In this document: one piece after another, positions 39,455-48,483 of the stretch | Layout: each line of letters begins with the position of its first letter | Position numbering within the stretch: position 1 is the first letter of the stretch | DNA from: GCA-016699835 sp964543905 | GTDB lineage: Bacteria > Planctomycetota > Phycisphaerae > Phycisphaerales > UBA1924 | Direction: 5' to 3' | Length of the DNA stretch: 64,000 bases | Assembly (NCBI GenBank): GCA_964543905.1 | Contig: CAZIZO010000003.1 | Location: forward strand, 310,001 to 374,000 | Notes under the pieces: generated by a model | The model's database searches: none | The model's input: only the letters and a program-made list of their open reading frames with translations | What the model was told of the DNA's origin: nothing | Made by a program: the position numbers and the translations under genes

Positions 39455-41014
39455 TTAGCGGGCCGCGCCGAGGGTGATCTCCAGGTCCTTGTAGACCTTG
39501 CCCCGTCGGACGGTCACGGGGACGATATCGTGCGGGCGATAAGCGCCCAGCACGCGCAGCAGTTCGGGAAGGTCGCGGGTCGGGCGCTTGTTGACGCTCG
39601 TGATGACGTCGTTGTTGGCAAAGAGGCTGGACCGAGGGGTGGCCACCACTTTGGGTCCTTCGCCCTCGCCGTTCTCGACTTCGACGCCCAGGCTGGGCAT
39701 GCCGGGCTTGAGTTCTTCGGGCACGACCGGGAGTTGGCGGACCCACGCGCGAAAGTCCTTCTCGATGTCGTCGATCGGCTTGCCCAGGACGTGCTCCAGG
39801 GCGCTCTGGCCCGTGCGATCCGTCCCGAAGTTCGCGGTGTAGCGCACGTACCAGTCGCGGAGTTTGTGCTGCTGAAAGAGATAGAGGAAGAGTGCGCGGG
39901 ACTGCGCGTAGTAGGCCAGCCGGCGACCTCCAAAGAAATCCTGAGGGGTGGACGCGACGAGTTTGGAGAGCGGAATGAAGTTGGCGGACGAGAGCATGCG
40001 GGCGGCGGCGTTGGTGCGCCACGACGGGGCGGGGGCGATCGTGCCCCCGGGCAAGACGTCGTAGTCCTCGACCAACGAGCAGAGCCCTTCCTGGACCCAC
40101 ATCGCATGCACTTGCCCTCGGCGGGTGCAATCGCGCCAGTGGAGCGCGTGGAAGAACTCGTGGCGGAGTGAACCGCCCAAATCCTGCGAGATGAGCCGCT
40201 TGGAATCGTGCTGGTAGGACCCGCCGATCATCGAAAGACCGTTGTTGGCGTTCGTGCCGAACGCTTTGTTCGACCACCGGGCGAAATCCGGGCGGGTCGG
40301 GAGCACGACGACGACCCAGGCGTCGGACTTCCGCTGCGCCGGGTCGTGGAGGTCCGGGAAGACGGCGTCGCCCGCCCAATCGGCGAGGTGGGCCATTTCA
40401 GCGCGAATCTCCTCAAACGCGCGATCCTCGATGGCCCCGAGATAGATCATCCGCAGTCGCTCGTCGCGCTCCGTGCGGTAGGACTTGCCCTTGAAGAGTT
40501 CACGAACCTGCGCGAGGTTTCGCTCGGCGCTCTGGGCCAGGAGCGTGGGCCATTCACGCAGGATCGCCTGGTACTCGGCACCATCTCGGATCGCGCGCAG
40601 GTCCGGGTCGCGCTGCAGGTGGTGGAGGTCGGTGAATCCGAGTTCGACGGCCTTGCCTAGCCAGCGGGCGGCGTCGTGGGCGTCGTTCTGCCTCGCCCGA
40701 AGGCACGCGAGGTTGTACGCGTGGACGAAGTTGTCGGGCTGGAGTTCGAGGAGTTCGCGTGTGGCGGCCTCGGCGGCCGGGAGATTCTGCGCACGAAGTG
40801 CCTTCTCGGCATCGCCCTGCAATCGGGCAACCTCGTGTTCCATCGTCCTGACGTCGGGCTTTTTCTTGGGCGAGGGCTCGGCCTCGGGAGGCGAAGTCCG
40901 GCGATCGGGCGTGACCTGGGATTGTCCCCACGCCGCAGGGCCCCACGCGACCGCGAGGGCGAGCGTTCCGATGAGCGTCCATCGGCGCGAGTTGGAGTGG
41001 CGTGAGAGTCTCAT
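39455..41014 (-). CDS. Exported metallopeptidase-like protein with TPR and PDZ domains
   Basis: A 519-residue exported protein (signal WTLIGTLALAVAWGPAAWGQ). Residues 45-130 resemble tetratricopeptide repeats (KALRAQNLPAAEAATRELLEL). The middle is a DUF1570-like zinc peptidase with the motif SLRHEFFHALHW (HExxH near residue 285). The C terminus (about 430-519) is PDZ-like, ending with VPVTVRRGKVYKDLEITL. It may be an envelope protease, but substrates are unknown. Its ATG overlaps the purN stop as ATGA, so the two genes are translationally coupled, which does not look functional but transcriptional. Confidence 0.8.
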   Translation of the reverse strand: MRLSRHSNSRRWTLIGTLALAVAWGPAAWGQSQVTPDRRTSPPEAEPSPKKKPDVRTMEHEVARLQGDAEKALRAQNLPAAEAATRELLELQPDNFVHAYNLACLRARQNDAHDAARWLGKAVELGFTDLHHLQRDPDLRAIRDGAEYQAILREWPTLLAQSAERNLAQVRELFKGKSYRTERDERLRMIYLGAIEDRAFEEIRAEMAHLADWAGDAVFPDLHDPAQRKSDAWVVVVLPTRPDFARWSNKAFGTNANNGLSMIGGSYQHDSKRLISQDLGGSLRHEFFHALHWRDCTRRGQVHAMWVQEGLCSLVEDYDVLPGGTIAPAPSWRTNAAARMLSSANFIPLSKLVASTPQDFFGGRRLAYYAQSRALFLYLFQQHKLRDWYVRYTANFGTDRTGQSALEHVLGKPIDDIEKDFRAWVRQLPVVPEELKPGMPSLGVEVENGEGEGPKVVATPRSSLFANNDVITSVNKRPTRDLPELLRVLGAYRPHDIVPVTVRRGKVYKDLEITLGAAR

Positions 41015-41610
41015 GGCTTCGGCTTGGACGCGGAGTCGAACGTGACGTTCCCGGACAGGACGAGTTGAAGGGCCTCCGGGTAGGCGAGGCATTCTTGCTC
41101 GAAGACTCGGGCGGCGAGCGTCTCCGGAGTGTCGTTGGGAAGAACCGGGCAGCGTCTTTGCAGCACGATGGGGCCCGTGTCGAACTTGGCATCGCAGAAG
41201 TGGACGGTGCAGCCGCTCTCGTTCTCGCCCGCGCGGATCACGGCGTCGTGAACGTGATGCCCGAACATGCCCTTCCCGCCGAACTTGGGAAGGAGCGCCG
41301 GGTGGATGTTCAGCACGCGATGCTCGTAACCGGCTGGGATGCGCAGCATCTTCAAATAGCCGGCGAGGACGACCCAGTCGATCTTGTGCTCTCGGAGCGT
41401 CTGGGCGAGTTGGTCCGCAGGGATGACGCCCGGCAGGACTTCGACGTGGAGCCCCCGATCGCGCGCACGCCGCGCGCCCGGGCACTCGACGGACGCGATA
41501 ACGAGGGGAATCCGCGCACGCAGCGACCCCTGCTCGATGCGATCGAGGAGGTTGAGGAGCGTCCGACCGCCGCCGGAGATCAGGACGGCGATGGAGGGTG
41601 GGATGGGCAT
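41011..41610 (-). CDS. purN: Phosphoribosylglycinamide formyltransferase
   Basis: Transfers the formyl group from 10-formyl-THF to GAR in purine synthesis. The 199-residue protein shows IAVLISGGGRTLLNLLD, WVVLAGYLKML, NIHPALLPKFGGKGMFG (catalytic Asn and His region), GCTVHFCDAKFDTGPIVLQR (catalytic Asp). Start at the ATG that precedes the beta strand IAVLISGGG; a slightly longer frame upstream is unsupported. The stop overlaps the start of the metallopeptidase gene. 223 bases separate it from the divergent porin gene. Confidence 0.94.
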   Translation of the reverse strand: MPIPPSIAVLISGGGRTLLNLLDRIEQGSLRARIPLVIASVECPGARRARDRGLHVEVLPGVIPADQLAQTLREHKIDWVVLAGYLKMLRIPAGYEHRVLNIHPALLPKFGGKGMFGHHVHDAVIRAGENESGCTVHFCDAKFDTGPIVLQRRCPVLPNDTPETLAARVFEQECLAYPEALQLVLSGNVTFDSASKPKP

Positions 41611-41833
41611 GCCTGTCGTGTCAAGATTGCGCAAAGAGTCGGGCAAAAAATGTTTCTCAAATCTGGAAAAAGCGTGGATATCAGCACAGGATCGATGCCG
41701 GGATGTTGATCTTAACGCCTTGTCAACAATGGAAATCGGTGTTGTGCGCTCCGCGCTGTCGGTTCGGAGGGATTGGTCGAGTGGAACGGAGTCACGGTTG
41801 GCAAGGGAGCCTAGGGAATGCTAACCTAGCGGC

Positions 41834-43003
41834 ATGCTCAACGCAAAGCACATCCTTATCGTTTCCGGCCTCGCCTTGGCGTCCGCCGGCACTGCACTTG
41901 GTGAAGCGGGCTATCAAGGCGGAAAGGCGACCATCTCCGATGGTGCGGACAACAAGTTGTCCATCGGCGGGTGGGCGCAGTTCCGTTACGAGATGAACTT
42001 CCGTGACGGGAGCGCGAACAGCGATGACGATTTTACGCATGGGTTCGAGACGCGCAAGACGCGTCTGAACGCGGGCGGGACGATCTGGGACAAGAATCTC
42101 TCCTACTACATCGAGGGTGAGTTCAGCCGCAGCAGCGGCGAGTTCGGATTGTTGGACGCCTACGCGGCGTACAAGTTTGAGAACGGCGTCGCGGTGAAGT
42201 GGGGGCAGTTCAAGGCCGCGCTGCAGCGGGAAGAGGTGATGTCCGACACGACGCAGTTGGCGGCGGAGCGTTCGGTGTTCAACAACGTGTTCACGCAAGC
42301 GCGTTCGCAGGGCGTCGAGGTGTCGTACACGCAGGAGCAGTATCGCCTCTTCTTCGGGTTCAATGACGGGCTCCAGTCGCTGAACACGACGTTCGACAGC
42401 GCGAGCGAGGCGGATTGGGCCTTCAACGTGAGGGGCGAGTATCGCTGGGGCGCCGGCGACTGGAACCGCTTCCGCGACTTCACGAGTTGGCGAGGCGACG
42501 AGTATGCCGGCGCGTTGGGGGTGGCGGCGCACTGGCAAGGCGGGGGGGACACGAACCCCTCGAACACGATGGCGACCGATCGCCGGGTGCTGCAGTTCAC
42601 GGCGGATGTCCAGTTGGAAGGCGACGGGTGGAACGCGTTTGCCGCGGGCACCTATCGGATCACGGACCTCCGCGGGATGGACACCTTGGATGACTTCGGG
42701 TTCCTTGTGCAAGGTGGTCTCTTCGTGTCGGAGCAGGCGGAACTCTTTGCACGTTACGATGCCGTGATTCCCGACAGCGACCGCGGCGCGAACGACGACA
42801 TGTTCAATACCCTGACCGCCGGCGTGAACTACTACGTGTCGCCCAAGTCGCACGTGGCGAAGATCACGGCGGATGTGATGTACTACGTGGATGCGCAGGC
42901 GGACAGTTCGTCGATCGTGCCGGCGATGGCCTCGATGCCCTTGCTCGCCTCGCCCGACGACGGGCAGTTCAGCGTGCGCTTGCAGTTCCAACTGGTGTTC
43001 TAA
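41834..43003 (+). CDS. OprP/OprO-type outer-membrane porin
   Basis: A 389-residue exported beta-barrel: signal peptide 1-24 (SGLALASAGTALGEAGYQ), then alternating amphipathic strands, and the final Phe (FSVRLQFQLVF) typical of outer-membrane proteins. Stretches such as KLSIGGWAQFRYEMNF, FETRKTRLNAGGTIW, YYIEGEFSRSSG and VAVKWGQFKAAL fit the phosphate-selective porin family. It supports a diderm cell envelope. The substrate (phosphate or other anion) is not certain from this sequence. Followed by a strong terminator-like stem. Confidence 0.88.
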   Translation: MLNAKHILIVSGLALASAGTALGEAGYQGGKATISDGADNKLSIGGWAQFRYEMNFRDGSANSDDDFTHGFETRKTRLNAGGTIWDKNLSYYIEGEFSRSSGEFGLLDAYAAYKFENGVAVKWGQFKAALQREEVMSDTTQLAAERSVFNNVFTQARSQGVEVSYTQEQYRLFFGFNDGLQSLNTTFDSASEADWAFNVRGEYRWGAGDWNRFRDFTSWRGDEYAGALGVAAHWQGGGDTNPSNTMATDRRVLQFTADVQLEGDGWNAFAAGTYRITDLRGMDTLDDFGFLVQGGLFVSEQAELFARYDAVIPDSDRGANDDMFNTLTAGVNYYVSPKSHVAKITADVMYYVDAQADSSSIVPAMASMPLLASPDDGQFSVRLQFQLVF

Positions 43004-43043
43004 CGCGACACGAACGAAGGAACGTCCCACAACGTTCACGATG

Positions 43044-43084
43044 CGACCGGGGTGGCTCAAGGCCATCCCGGTCGTGTTTATGGG
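43044..43084 (+). terminator. Terminator of the porin gene
   Basis: CGACCGGGGTGGC pairs with GGCCATCCCGGTCG across a TCAA loop (13 pairs, one G-T), followed by TGTTTAT. It is 40 bases past the porin stop. Confidence 0.75.
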
Positions 43085-43218
43085 GCTCATGTTCGTACTT
43101 TGATTGGATTATGTTGGATGGATGATTGCAAAAAGGGACGGAAAGGAAGTAACGCGGAATCCGAAGAAGCGAAGAATACGGCGAGTGTGACCCACGCCCC
43201 TTTGGGAGTAAGTGAGCC

Positions 43219-43947
43219 ATGCCAAGCGTTGTGGTGGAACGACAGGACACGAAGAAGCCCTCGACGGTCAGGCCGAGTCCACGGATCGACGTCAACCCAT
43301 CGAACGAGTTGGCCACCTGGACGCCCGAGCAACTTGCGGTTCGAGCGGCGGATGGGTGCCTTGCCAGTTTTGGCGAACTCGTGCGGCAGTTTCAGGGACG
43401 GCTGTACAACTTTCTGTTGCGGCGGGTTGCGTCGCCGAGCGAGGCGGAGGACCTGACGCAGGAGGCGTTCGTTCGTGCGTGGGAGCGGATCAAGTCGTAC
43501 GACCCGCAGTGGCGGTTTTCGACGTGGCTATACACGATCGGGTCGCGACTGGCCGTGAGTCGCCATCGCTCGGTGTCGCGAGCCAAGCCGCACGTGCAGC
43601 GGTTGGCGGAGGAGCGTCGGGCGTTTCACGAGGAGCAGGGCGACCATCGCTTGTCGACGCGGGAGCAGTTTGATCGGTTGTGGCTTGTCGCCGAGGTGAA
43701 GTTGAACCACGAGCAGCGCACGGCGCTCTGGCTGCGGTATGCCGAGGGTCTGTCGATCGGCGAGATCGCGACGATCCTTGGCCGCACGCAGGTGGGCGTG
43801 CGGGTGCTGCTGTTCCGGGTTCGCCAGACGCTGATCGCGCATCTGGCGCCCGAGGCGGACGCGCAAGAGGAATCGCTGGACGTACGAGGAGTCACCACGG
43901 CGCTCGGGCTTGAGCGCCGGCATGCGATGTCGGGAGCGCTGACATGA
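43219..43947 (+). CDS. Sigma-70 family (ECF-type) RNA polymerase sigma factor A
   Basis: A 242-residue alternative sigma factor. Region 2: FGELVRQFQGRLYNFLLRRV, EAEDLTQEAFVRAWERIKSY and RFSTWLYTIGSRLAVSRHR; region 4: LWLRYAEGLSIGEIATILGRTQVGVRVLLFRVRQTL with the helix-turn-helix. Length is typical of an ECF factor with short flanks. GGGAG sits ten bases before the ATG. The next gene starts inside its stop codon (ATGA) and is likely the partner that holds the sigma factor inactive. The downstream target promoters are not visible. Confidence 0.9.
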   Translation: MPSVVVERQDTKKPSTVRPSPRIDVNPSNELATWTPEQLAVRAADGCLASFGELVRQFQGRLYNFLLRRVASPSEAEDLTQEAFVRAWERIKSYDPQWRFSTWLYTIGSRLAVSRHRSVSRAKPHVQRLAEERRAFHEEQGDHRLSTREQFDRLWLVAEVKLNHEQRTALWLRYAEGLSIGEIATILGRTQVGVRVLLFRVRQTLIAHLAPEADAQEESLDVRGVTTALGLERRHAMSGALT

Positions 43948-44672
43948 ACAATCCCTTCATGACGTGGCGACAGTGGCGAGTATCCGACGCCCTGGACCGC
44001 GGCGACGATCCGCGGCGTGCGGGCGTTTTTGACGAGCGGGGGACCGGCCTTGATCGCTTCCGGGCTGGGCTGCGCGAACTGGATCGGCGGCTGTCCGATC
44101 CCGCTCGCACGCCCATCATGGACGTGCCGGCGGGCTTGGGTGAGCGGGTGATGCGGGAGGTCGAATCTCGCGGCGTTCGTCCGATCCGAGCGGAAGGTGG
44201 ACGCGAGGCCCGTGGGATGGTCTTTGGATCGTGGCAGCGGATGATGGGCGTGGCGATGGCCGCCGGGCTTGCGTTTGCGGCCGTCAACTGGCCCGATCGC
44301 GCGTCGCGTGCACCGGAGATCTTGGACGACGAGTTGCCCGTCGCGGCGGTGGGCGCACGGACGACGCCGCCACCGGAGTTGGCGATCGCCGGCGCGGGGC
44401 AGACGGTCGTGCGGCTGATCTTGGGCGGTCCGTCGGCCGCCGTTCCAACCCCCATTGCGCCCACGGTGCTGGAGGGCACGCGCGAGATGGGTGAGCGGGC
44501 CGTGGCGGCCTTGGAGCGGATGGGCCAAGAGCGTCACGAGGCGGCGCCGGCGCGCCGGGAGGAGTCGAGCGGCGGGAAGTCGCACCGTCGTCCGCGCGAG
44601 CCGGAACTGAGATCAAACGACGCGCTGCCGGGCGTGATGCTGGCGGTGCACGTAGTTTCGCGATTGACGTGA
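43944..44672 (+). CDS. Single-pass membrane protein, putative anti-sigma factor A
   Basis: A 242-residue protein starting in the ATGA overlap with the sigma factor. The first 75 residues are charged and helical (VSDALDRGDDPRRAGVF, AGLRELDRRLS, VPAGLGERVMREV), then one transmembrane segment (RMMGVAMAAGLAFAAVNW, near 91-112), and an outer part of about 130 residues with no known domain. There is no zinc-binding HxxxCxxC motif, so it is not a ZAS-type anti-sigma. Anti-sigma role is inferred from the coupled gene order, the membrane topology and the similar layout of the pair at 47806-49352. Confidence 0.6.
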   Translation: MNNPFMTWRQWRVSDALDRGDDPRRAGVFDERGTGLDRFRAGLRELDRRLSDPARTPIMDVPAGLGERVMREVESRGVRPIRAEGGREARGMVFGSWQRMMGVAMAAGLAFAAVNWPDRASRAPEILDDELPVAAVGARTTPPPELAIAGAGQTVVRLILGGPSAAVPTPIAPTVLEGTREMGERAVAALERMGQERHEAAPARREESSGGKSHRRPREPELRSNDALPGVMLAVHVVSRLT

Positions 44673-44713
44673 GCGGAGATGTTCGGCGGTGGAGCGGCGG
44701 TGCCTCTCGGGGG

Positions 44714-45676
44714 CTACTGGCGCGCGGCGTTCGCGCAGTGCAAGCACCAGGAGGCCGGGTGTTCGAGGGCGAAGGCGCGGTCGTCGAGGCGTGGGGTGGC
44801 GTTGCCCTGACGCTTTTGGGGTGGAGGGAGCGTGCTGAGTTTGCTCAGGAAGCGTGACTTGAACTCGCTCTCCTTGAGTTGATACTGCGGGTTGTTCTGC
44901 GTGCCGGCGTACTCGGTGGCGAGGAGCCCGTCGATCTGCTGGATGCGGCTTTCGGGGTAGGGGTGTGTGGAGAGGAACTCGGGTTCGCGGCCGCCGGCCA
45001 TGGCTTGTTGAAGGATCTGCATGACTTGGCGCATGGCGTAGGGGTTGTAGTTGAGCCGGGCCATGTAGCGCATCCCGAGACGGTCGGCTTCGAGTTCTTG
45101 CCCGCGGCCGTACTTGAGGAGGATGACCCCGCCGACGGTTTGTCCGATCTGTCCGACGGTGTTGGGGTCATATCCGGCGGCGCCGGCGGCGGCGGAGCCG
45201 GCGTTGACAAGGATGGTGGCGACGCCGGAGTTGGCCATCTGGTCGTTGATGTGTCGTGCGGTGACGTGCCCGACTTCGTGCCCGAGCACGCCCGCGAGTT
45301 GGGCCTCGTTGGTCATGCGAGCGGCAAGGCCGCGGGACACGAAGACCTTGCCGCCGGGCAGGGCGAACGCGTTGATCACGTCCGAATCCAGGAGCGTGAA
45401 CTCCCAGGGAAGGGAGGGGTTGTCTCCTTCGGTCACGGCGGCGAGACGCTGCCCGACTTCGGCGACGTAGTTTCGAAGGTCCGCGTTTGGGACGGTCCCG
45501 CCGTACTCCTGCGTGAGTTGCGGCTGGGCCTCGATGCCCATGGCGATCTCCTGCTGGCGGCTGAGGGCTTGCAACTGGGGTCGCCCGGTGGCGGCGTTGG
45601 TCTCGCAGCCGACGGGGACGAGCAGGGCGGGGAGCAGGGCGAGGAGGGCCAGGCGGAGGAAGATCGGGGTGCGCAT
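44714..45676 (-). CDS. M48-family metalloprotease lipoprotein
   Basis: A 320-residue protein with an N-terminal lipoprotein signal (ALLALLPALLVPVGC; Cys near residue 24 would be acylated) and an M48 catalytic domain: LNFVAEVGQRLA-like opening, NAFALPGGKVFVSRGL, zinc motif LGHEVGHVTARH and third ligand ELEADRLGMRYMA, then STHPYPESRIQQ. It resembles BepA/LoiP-type periplasmic proteases in layout without the TPR part. It would work in outer-membrane protein quality control. Divergent from ubiE. Confidence 0.9.
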   Translation of the reverse strand: MRTPIFLRLALLALLPALLVPVGCETNAATGRPQLQALSRQQEIAMGIEAQPQLTQEYGGTVPNADLRNYVAEVGQRLAAVTEGDNPSLPWEFTLLDSDVINAFALPGGKVFVSRGLAARMTNEAQLAGVLGHEVGHVTARHINDQMANSGVATILVNAGSAAAGAAGYDPNTVGQIGQTVGGVILLKYGRGQELEADRLGMRYMARLNYNPYAMRQVMQILQQAMAGGREPEFLSTHPYPESRIQQIDGLLATEYAGTQNNPQYQLKESEFKSRFLSKLSTLPPPQKRQGNATPRLDDRAFALEHPASWCLHCANAARQ

Positions 45677-45791
45677 GGGAGATGATATGGAGCAGGGTGT
45701 GGGCCTGTGGAGGCTGGGAAGGTCGGGTGTTGGGAGCGACGGATTCGAGTGCGTCACGCGATCGGATCGGAGTGAAACCTACGATCGCACA

Positions 45792-46586
45792 ATGGGTTCG
45801 ACGAGTTCGTCACCTTCGAGTTCCGCGAGTGCGCCCGCTTGGACGGACGCGGAGTTGCATAATCCGCACGCGTCGGCCGAGAAGGCCGGGAAGGTGCGCG
45901 AGATGTTCACCGCGATCGCGGGGAGTTACGACCTCAACAACCGCGTGCACTCGTTGTGGCGCGACCAGGCGTGGCGGCGATATGCGGTGAAGCGTGCGGG
46001 GGTGCGTGCGGGAGAGAGCGTGCTGGACGTGGCGTGCGGCACGGGCGATCTGACGCAACTCTTCGCGCGCACGCGGGCCGCCCGTGTGGTGGGCGCCGAC
46101 TTTACGGCGAAGATGCTCGACCTCGCGCGTGACAAGCAGCGCCACGAGCCCGATGGGGTCAAGGACAAGATCACCTATGTGGAGGCCGACGCGATGGCGC
46201 TCCCGTTCGCGGACGCGGAGTTCGACGTGGTGTCGATCGCCTTCGGCATCCGCAATGTGTCGGACCCGATGAAGGCGCTTCGGGAGTTTCGGCGGGTGCT
46301 GCGTCCGGGCGGACGCCTGATCGTGCTGGAGTTTGACCGCCCGAGTTGGGGTCCGATGCGGGTGATGTACGATTTCTATTGCGGATGGGTGATGCCGAGG
46401 ACCGCGACGCTGATCAGCGGCGATCGTTCGGGCGCGTACAAGTACCTTCCCGCGTCGGTGGGGACATTCATGAGCCGGGCGCAGATGACGAGCGCCATGA
46501 CGGAAGTGGGATTCACGGACGTGAGCGCGACGGGGCTGACGATGGGGATCTGCGTGTGCTATCGCGGCGTGGTGGGCCGCGGGTGA
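45792..46586 (+). CDS. ubiE: Demethylmenaquinone/ubiquinone methyltransferase UbiE (MenG)
   Basis: S-adenosylmethionine-dependent C-methylation of demethylmenaquinone. The 264-residue Rossmann methyltransferase has the COQ5/UbiE motifs AIAGSYDLNNRVHSLWRDQAWR, SAM site LDVACGTGDLT (78-88), DFTAKMLDLAR and AFGIRNVSDPMKALREFRRVLRPGGRLIVLEF. With the prenyltransferase at 29135 it points to a menaquinone-based respiration. The N-terminal 30 residues are Ser-rich and low-complexity. No Shine-Dalgarno. Confidence 0.92.
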   Translation: MGSTSSSPSSSASAPAWTDAELHNPHASAEKAGKVREMFTAIAGSYDLNNRVHSLWRDQAWRRYAVKRAGVRAGESVLDVACGTGDLTQLFARTRAARVVGADFTAKMLDLARDKQRHEPDGVKDKITYVEADAMALPFADAEFDVVSIAFGIRNVSDPMKALREFRRVLRPGGRLIVLEFDRPSWGPMRVMYDFYCGWVMPRTATLISGDRSGAYKYLPASVGTFMSRAQMTSAMTEVGFTDVSATGLTMGICVCYRGVVGRG

Positions 46587-46915
46587 GGTCGTCGTGGTGG
46601 AGCAGGGCACGCTGGCGACGCGGCGACGATCGCGTCAATGAGTGGGGGAGGCACGGCGCGGCGTGACGCAAGACATGCCGAGAAATGGGGCCTTCCCTCC
46701 TCCCGAGCGAGGGTCGGCCCTTATCGGACAAGTTGACGAAGAACGGCGAGAGAGAAAGTGTGCGAAAGGCGGGGACGATTCCGATACCTCGGCTGTCGCC
46801 GCGGGTGGTGGAACGCACGCGGACGACCTCGCGTCAGGGATCGACGCGAGCCCTTCATCCGAGTGACCGAGCCGGGGTGGAACGGCGGACTTGGTCGTCA
46901 CATCGGAGTCATGGA
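46587..46915. other. Intergenic region, nothing convincing
   Basis: A 329-base gap after ubiE. I see no gene, no perfect stem and no strong promoter; only short GC-rich complementary stretches (GGGCC at 46687 with GGCCC at 46713) with no T-run. Confidence 0.4.
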
Positions 46916-47620
46916 ATGAACACGGACGTTGTGGTGGAGCGCCTCTTCGAGGCGTTGGTCGCGGGCGATCGGCTGGCGGCGAGGTCGGTGGTTCGGGAGT
47001 GCGTGGAACGAGGGATGACGGCGCAAAGCGTGATCACGGACGTGCTGTGGACCGAGCACGAGTTGATCGAGAAGTTGCACCGATCGGATCAGATGTCGCA
47101 GATCGCGTATCACCTGTCCACACGGCTGTTGCGGAACCTGGTGGATCAGGTGGGCGCGAGGTTGCCCATCGACAACGCGAGCGGGAAGCGCGTCTTCTGC
47201 GTGTGCGGGAAGGCGGAGGGCGAGGAACTCGCGGCGCAGATGGCGGTGGACCTCCTCGAATCACGCGGGCATCGGGTCGCGTTCGCGGGCGGGGGTGTAC
47301 CGGGCGATGAGATCATGGCGCAGGTTCACGATTCCCGCCCGGACATCCTGCTGATGTTCGCGTCGGCGGCGAGCGACCTCCCGGACATCCGCAGCGTGGT
47401 GGATCGAATCCGCGAGATCGGCGCATGCCCGGGTTTGCAGATCATCGTCGGCGGCGGGGTCTTCAACCGTGCGGAAGGGCTCGCGGACGAGATGGGGATC
47501 GAACTGTGGGCTTCGGATCCGCTGGACCTTGTGGAACTGATCGCGAGCGGCGCGACCTCGAACACGGTGATCGAGGAGCGGCCCGCGAAGAAGGCGACCC
47601 GGCGGCGAAGGGCGGCGTGA
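46916..47620 (+). CDS. B12-binding-like domain protein lacking the cobalt-ligand motif
   Basis: A 234-residue protein with a helical N-terminal part (VVVERLFEALVAGDRLAARSVV, residues 4-75, like the B12-binding_2 cap of methyltransferase proteins) and a C-terminal Rossmann domain: RVFCVCGKAEGEELAAQMAVDLLESRGHRVAFAGGG and IIVGGGVFNRAEGL. In cobalamin proteins the second stretch would contain DxHxxG; here it reads GKAEGEE without His, so cobalamin would have to bind base-on or not at all. The end is Lys/Arg-rich (KKATRRRRAA). GGAG precedes the ATG. Partner enzyme is not visible. Confidence 0.75.
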   Translation: MNTDVVVERLFEALVAGDRLAARSVVRECVERGMTAQSVITDVLWTEHELIEKLHRSDQMSQIAYHLSTRLLRNLVDQVGARLPIDNASGKRVFCVCGKAEGEELAAQMAVDLLESRGHRVAFAGGGVPGDEIMAQVHDSRPDILLMFASAASDLPDIRSVVDRIREIGACPGLQIIVGGGVFNRAEGLADEMGIELWASDPLDLVELIASGATSNTVIEERPAKKATRRRRAA

Positions 47621-47687
47621 GTCGCGAGCGGGGGTTGGACGAGACGATCCGGCCTTGTTCATCGCGAGGGTTTGCAGTTGGTTTGGT

Positions 47688-47720
47688 ATCGCCCGGCGAA
47701 GGCCGGGCGATTTCATTTTC
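47688..47720 (+). terminator. Rho-independent terminator after the B12-like gene
   Basis: ATCGCCCGGC-gaag-GCCGGGCGAT, perfect 10-bp stem, followed by TTCATTTT. It is 68 bases past the stop and 85 bases before the next start, so the sigma gene at 47806 has its own promoter, not seen clearly. Confidence 0.85.
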
Positions 47721-47805
47721 GACGGAGTGCGGGATGGGGTGCATCCGAAGGGGGAAGGTGTTGGTACAGTCTGGCGGGTATCGTGGGGCCTTCGGGAAGT
47801 CGGCC

Positions 47806-48483
47806 ATGAACCGGACGCAGGAGCAGAAGTTGATCCGACGAGCGGCCGCGGGGGACCGTGGGAGCGCGGAACTTCTCATCCAAACGCATCAGCGATCGGT
47901 GTACGCCTTCATCCTGCGGATGTCGGGTCGCCCGGACGTGGCCGAGGACGTTGTGCAGGAAGCGTTCGTGCGCGTGCTGACGCACCTGGATCGGTTCAAT
48001 GCCGAGTATCGATTTTCGACGTGGTTGTTCACGATTGCGCGTCGGGTGTACCTGAACAGGTGCGAGAAGAAGCAACCTCGCTCGGGCGCTGAAGAGGCGA
48101 TCCAGGGGGGCCGGGTGGATACGGACGGGGTGTGCGTGCACGAGTCGGAATCGGACGAGCGGGAGTATCGGACGCTCACGCGCGTGCGACTCGAAGAGGC
48201 GCTCCAGAAGTTGTCCTTGGAACAGCGCGAGGTGGTGGTGCTTTTTCACCAGCACGAGTGGCCTCTGTGGCTGATCGCGGAGCAACTCGAGATTCCGCTG
48301 GGGACGGTGAAGAGCCATCTGCATCGGGGGCGGATGCGGTTACGGGAACTGATGACGGCGCCGATCGCGGTCCCGGCGATCGCAAAGGTGGGCGAGAAAC
48401 GTGCGGCAGGGCTGCAAACCCCGGTGCCCGCGGACGGTATCACGAGGAGCGGGCGAGCATCGTCCCGCGAGGTAGGTTCATGA
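47806..48483 (+). CDS. Sigma-70 family (ECF-type) RNA polymerase sigma factor B
   Basis: A 225-residue sigma factor. Region 2: AAGDRGSAELLIQTHQRSVYAFILRMSG, AEDVVQEAFVRVLTHLDRF, YRFSTWLFTIARRVYLNR; region 4: LSLEQREVVVLFHQHEWPLWLIAEQLEIPLGTVKSHLHRGRMRLREL, all in order. The last 35 residues are extra. The following gene overlaps the stop as ATGA, the same arrangement as at 43219-44672. The distance to that cassette is 3.1 kb, and the two sigma factors differ enough to be old relatives and not recent copies. Confidence 0.9.
   Translation: MNRTQEQKLIRRAAAGDRGSAELLIQTHQRSVYAFILRMSGRPDVAEDVVQEAFVRVLTHLDRFNAEYRFSTWLFTIARRVYLNRCEKKQPRSGAEEAIQGGRVDTDGVCVHESESDEREYRTLTRVRLEEALQKLSLEQREVVVLFHQHEWPLWLIAEQLEIPLGTVKSHLHRGRMRLRELMTAPIAVPAIAKVGEKRAAGLQTPVPADGITRSGRASSREVGS

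Noticed and set aside
41792..43090. Minus-strand frame of 432 codons over the porin gene
   Set aside because: Arg/His/Val-rich shadow. The plus-strand frame has a signal peptide, beta strands and the terminal Phe.
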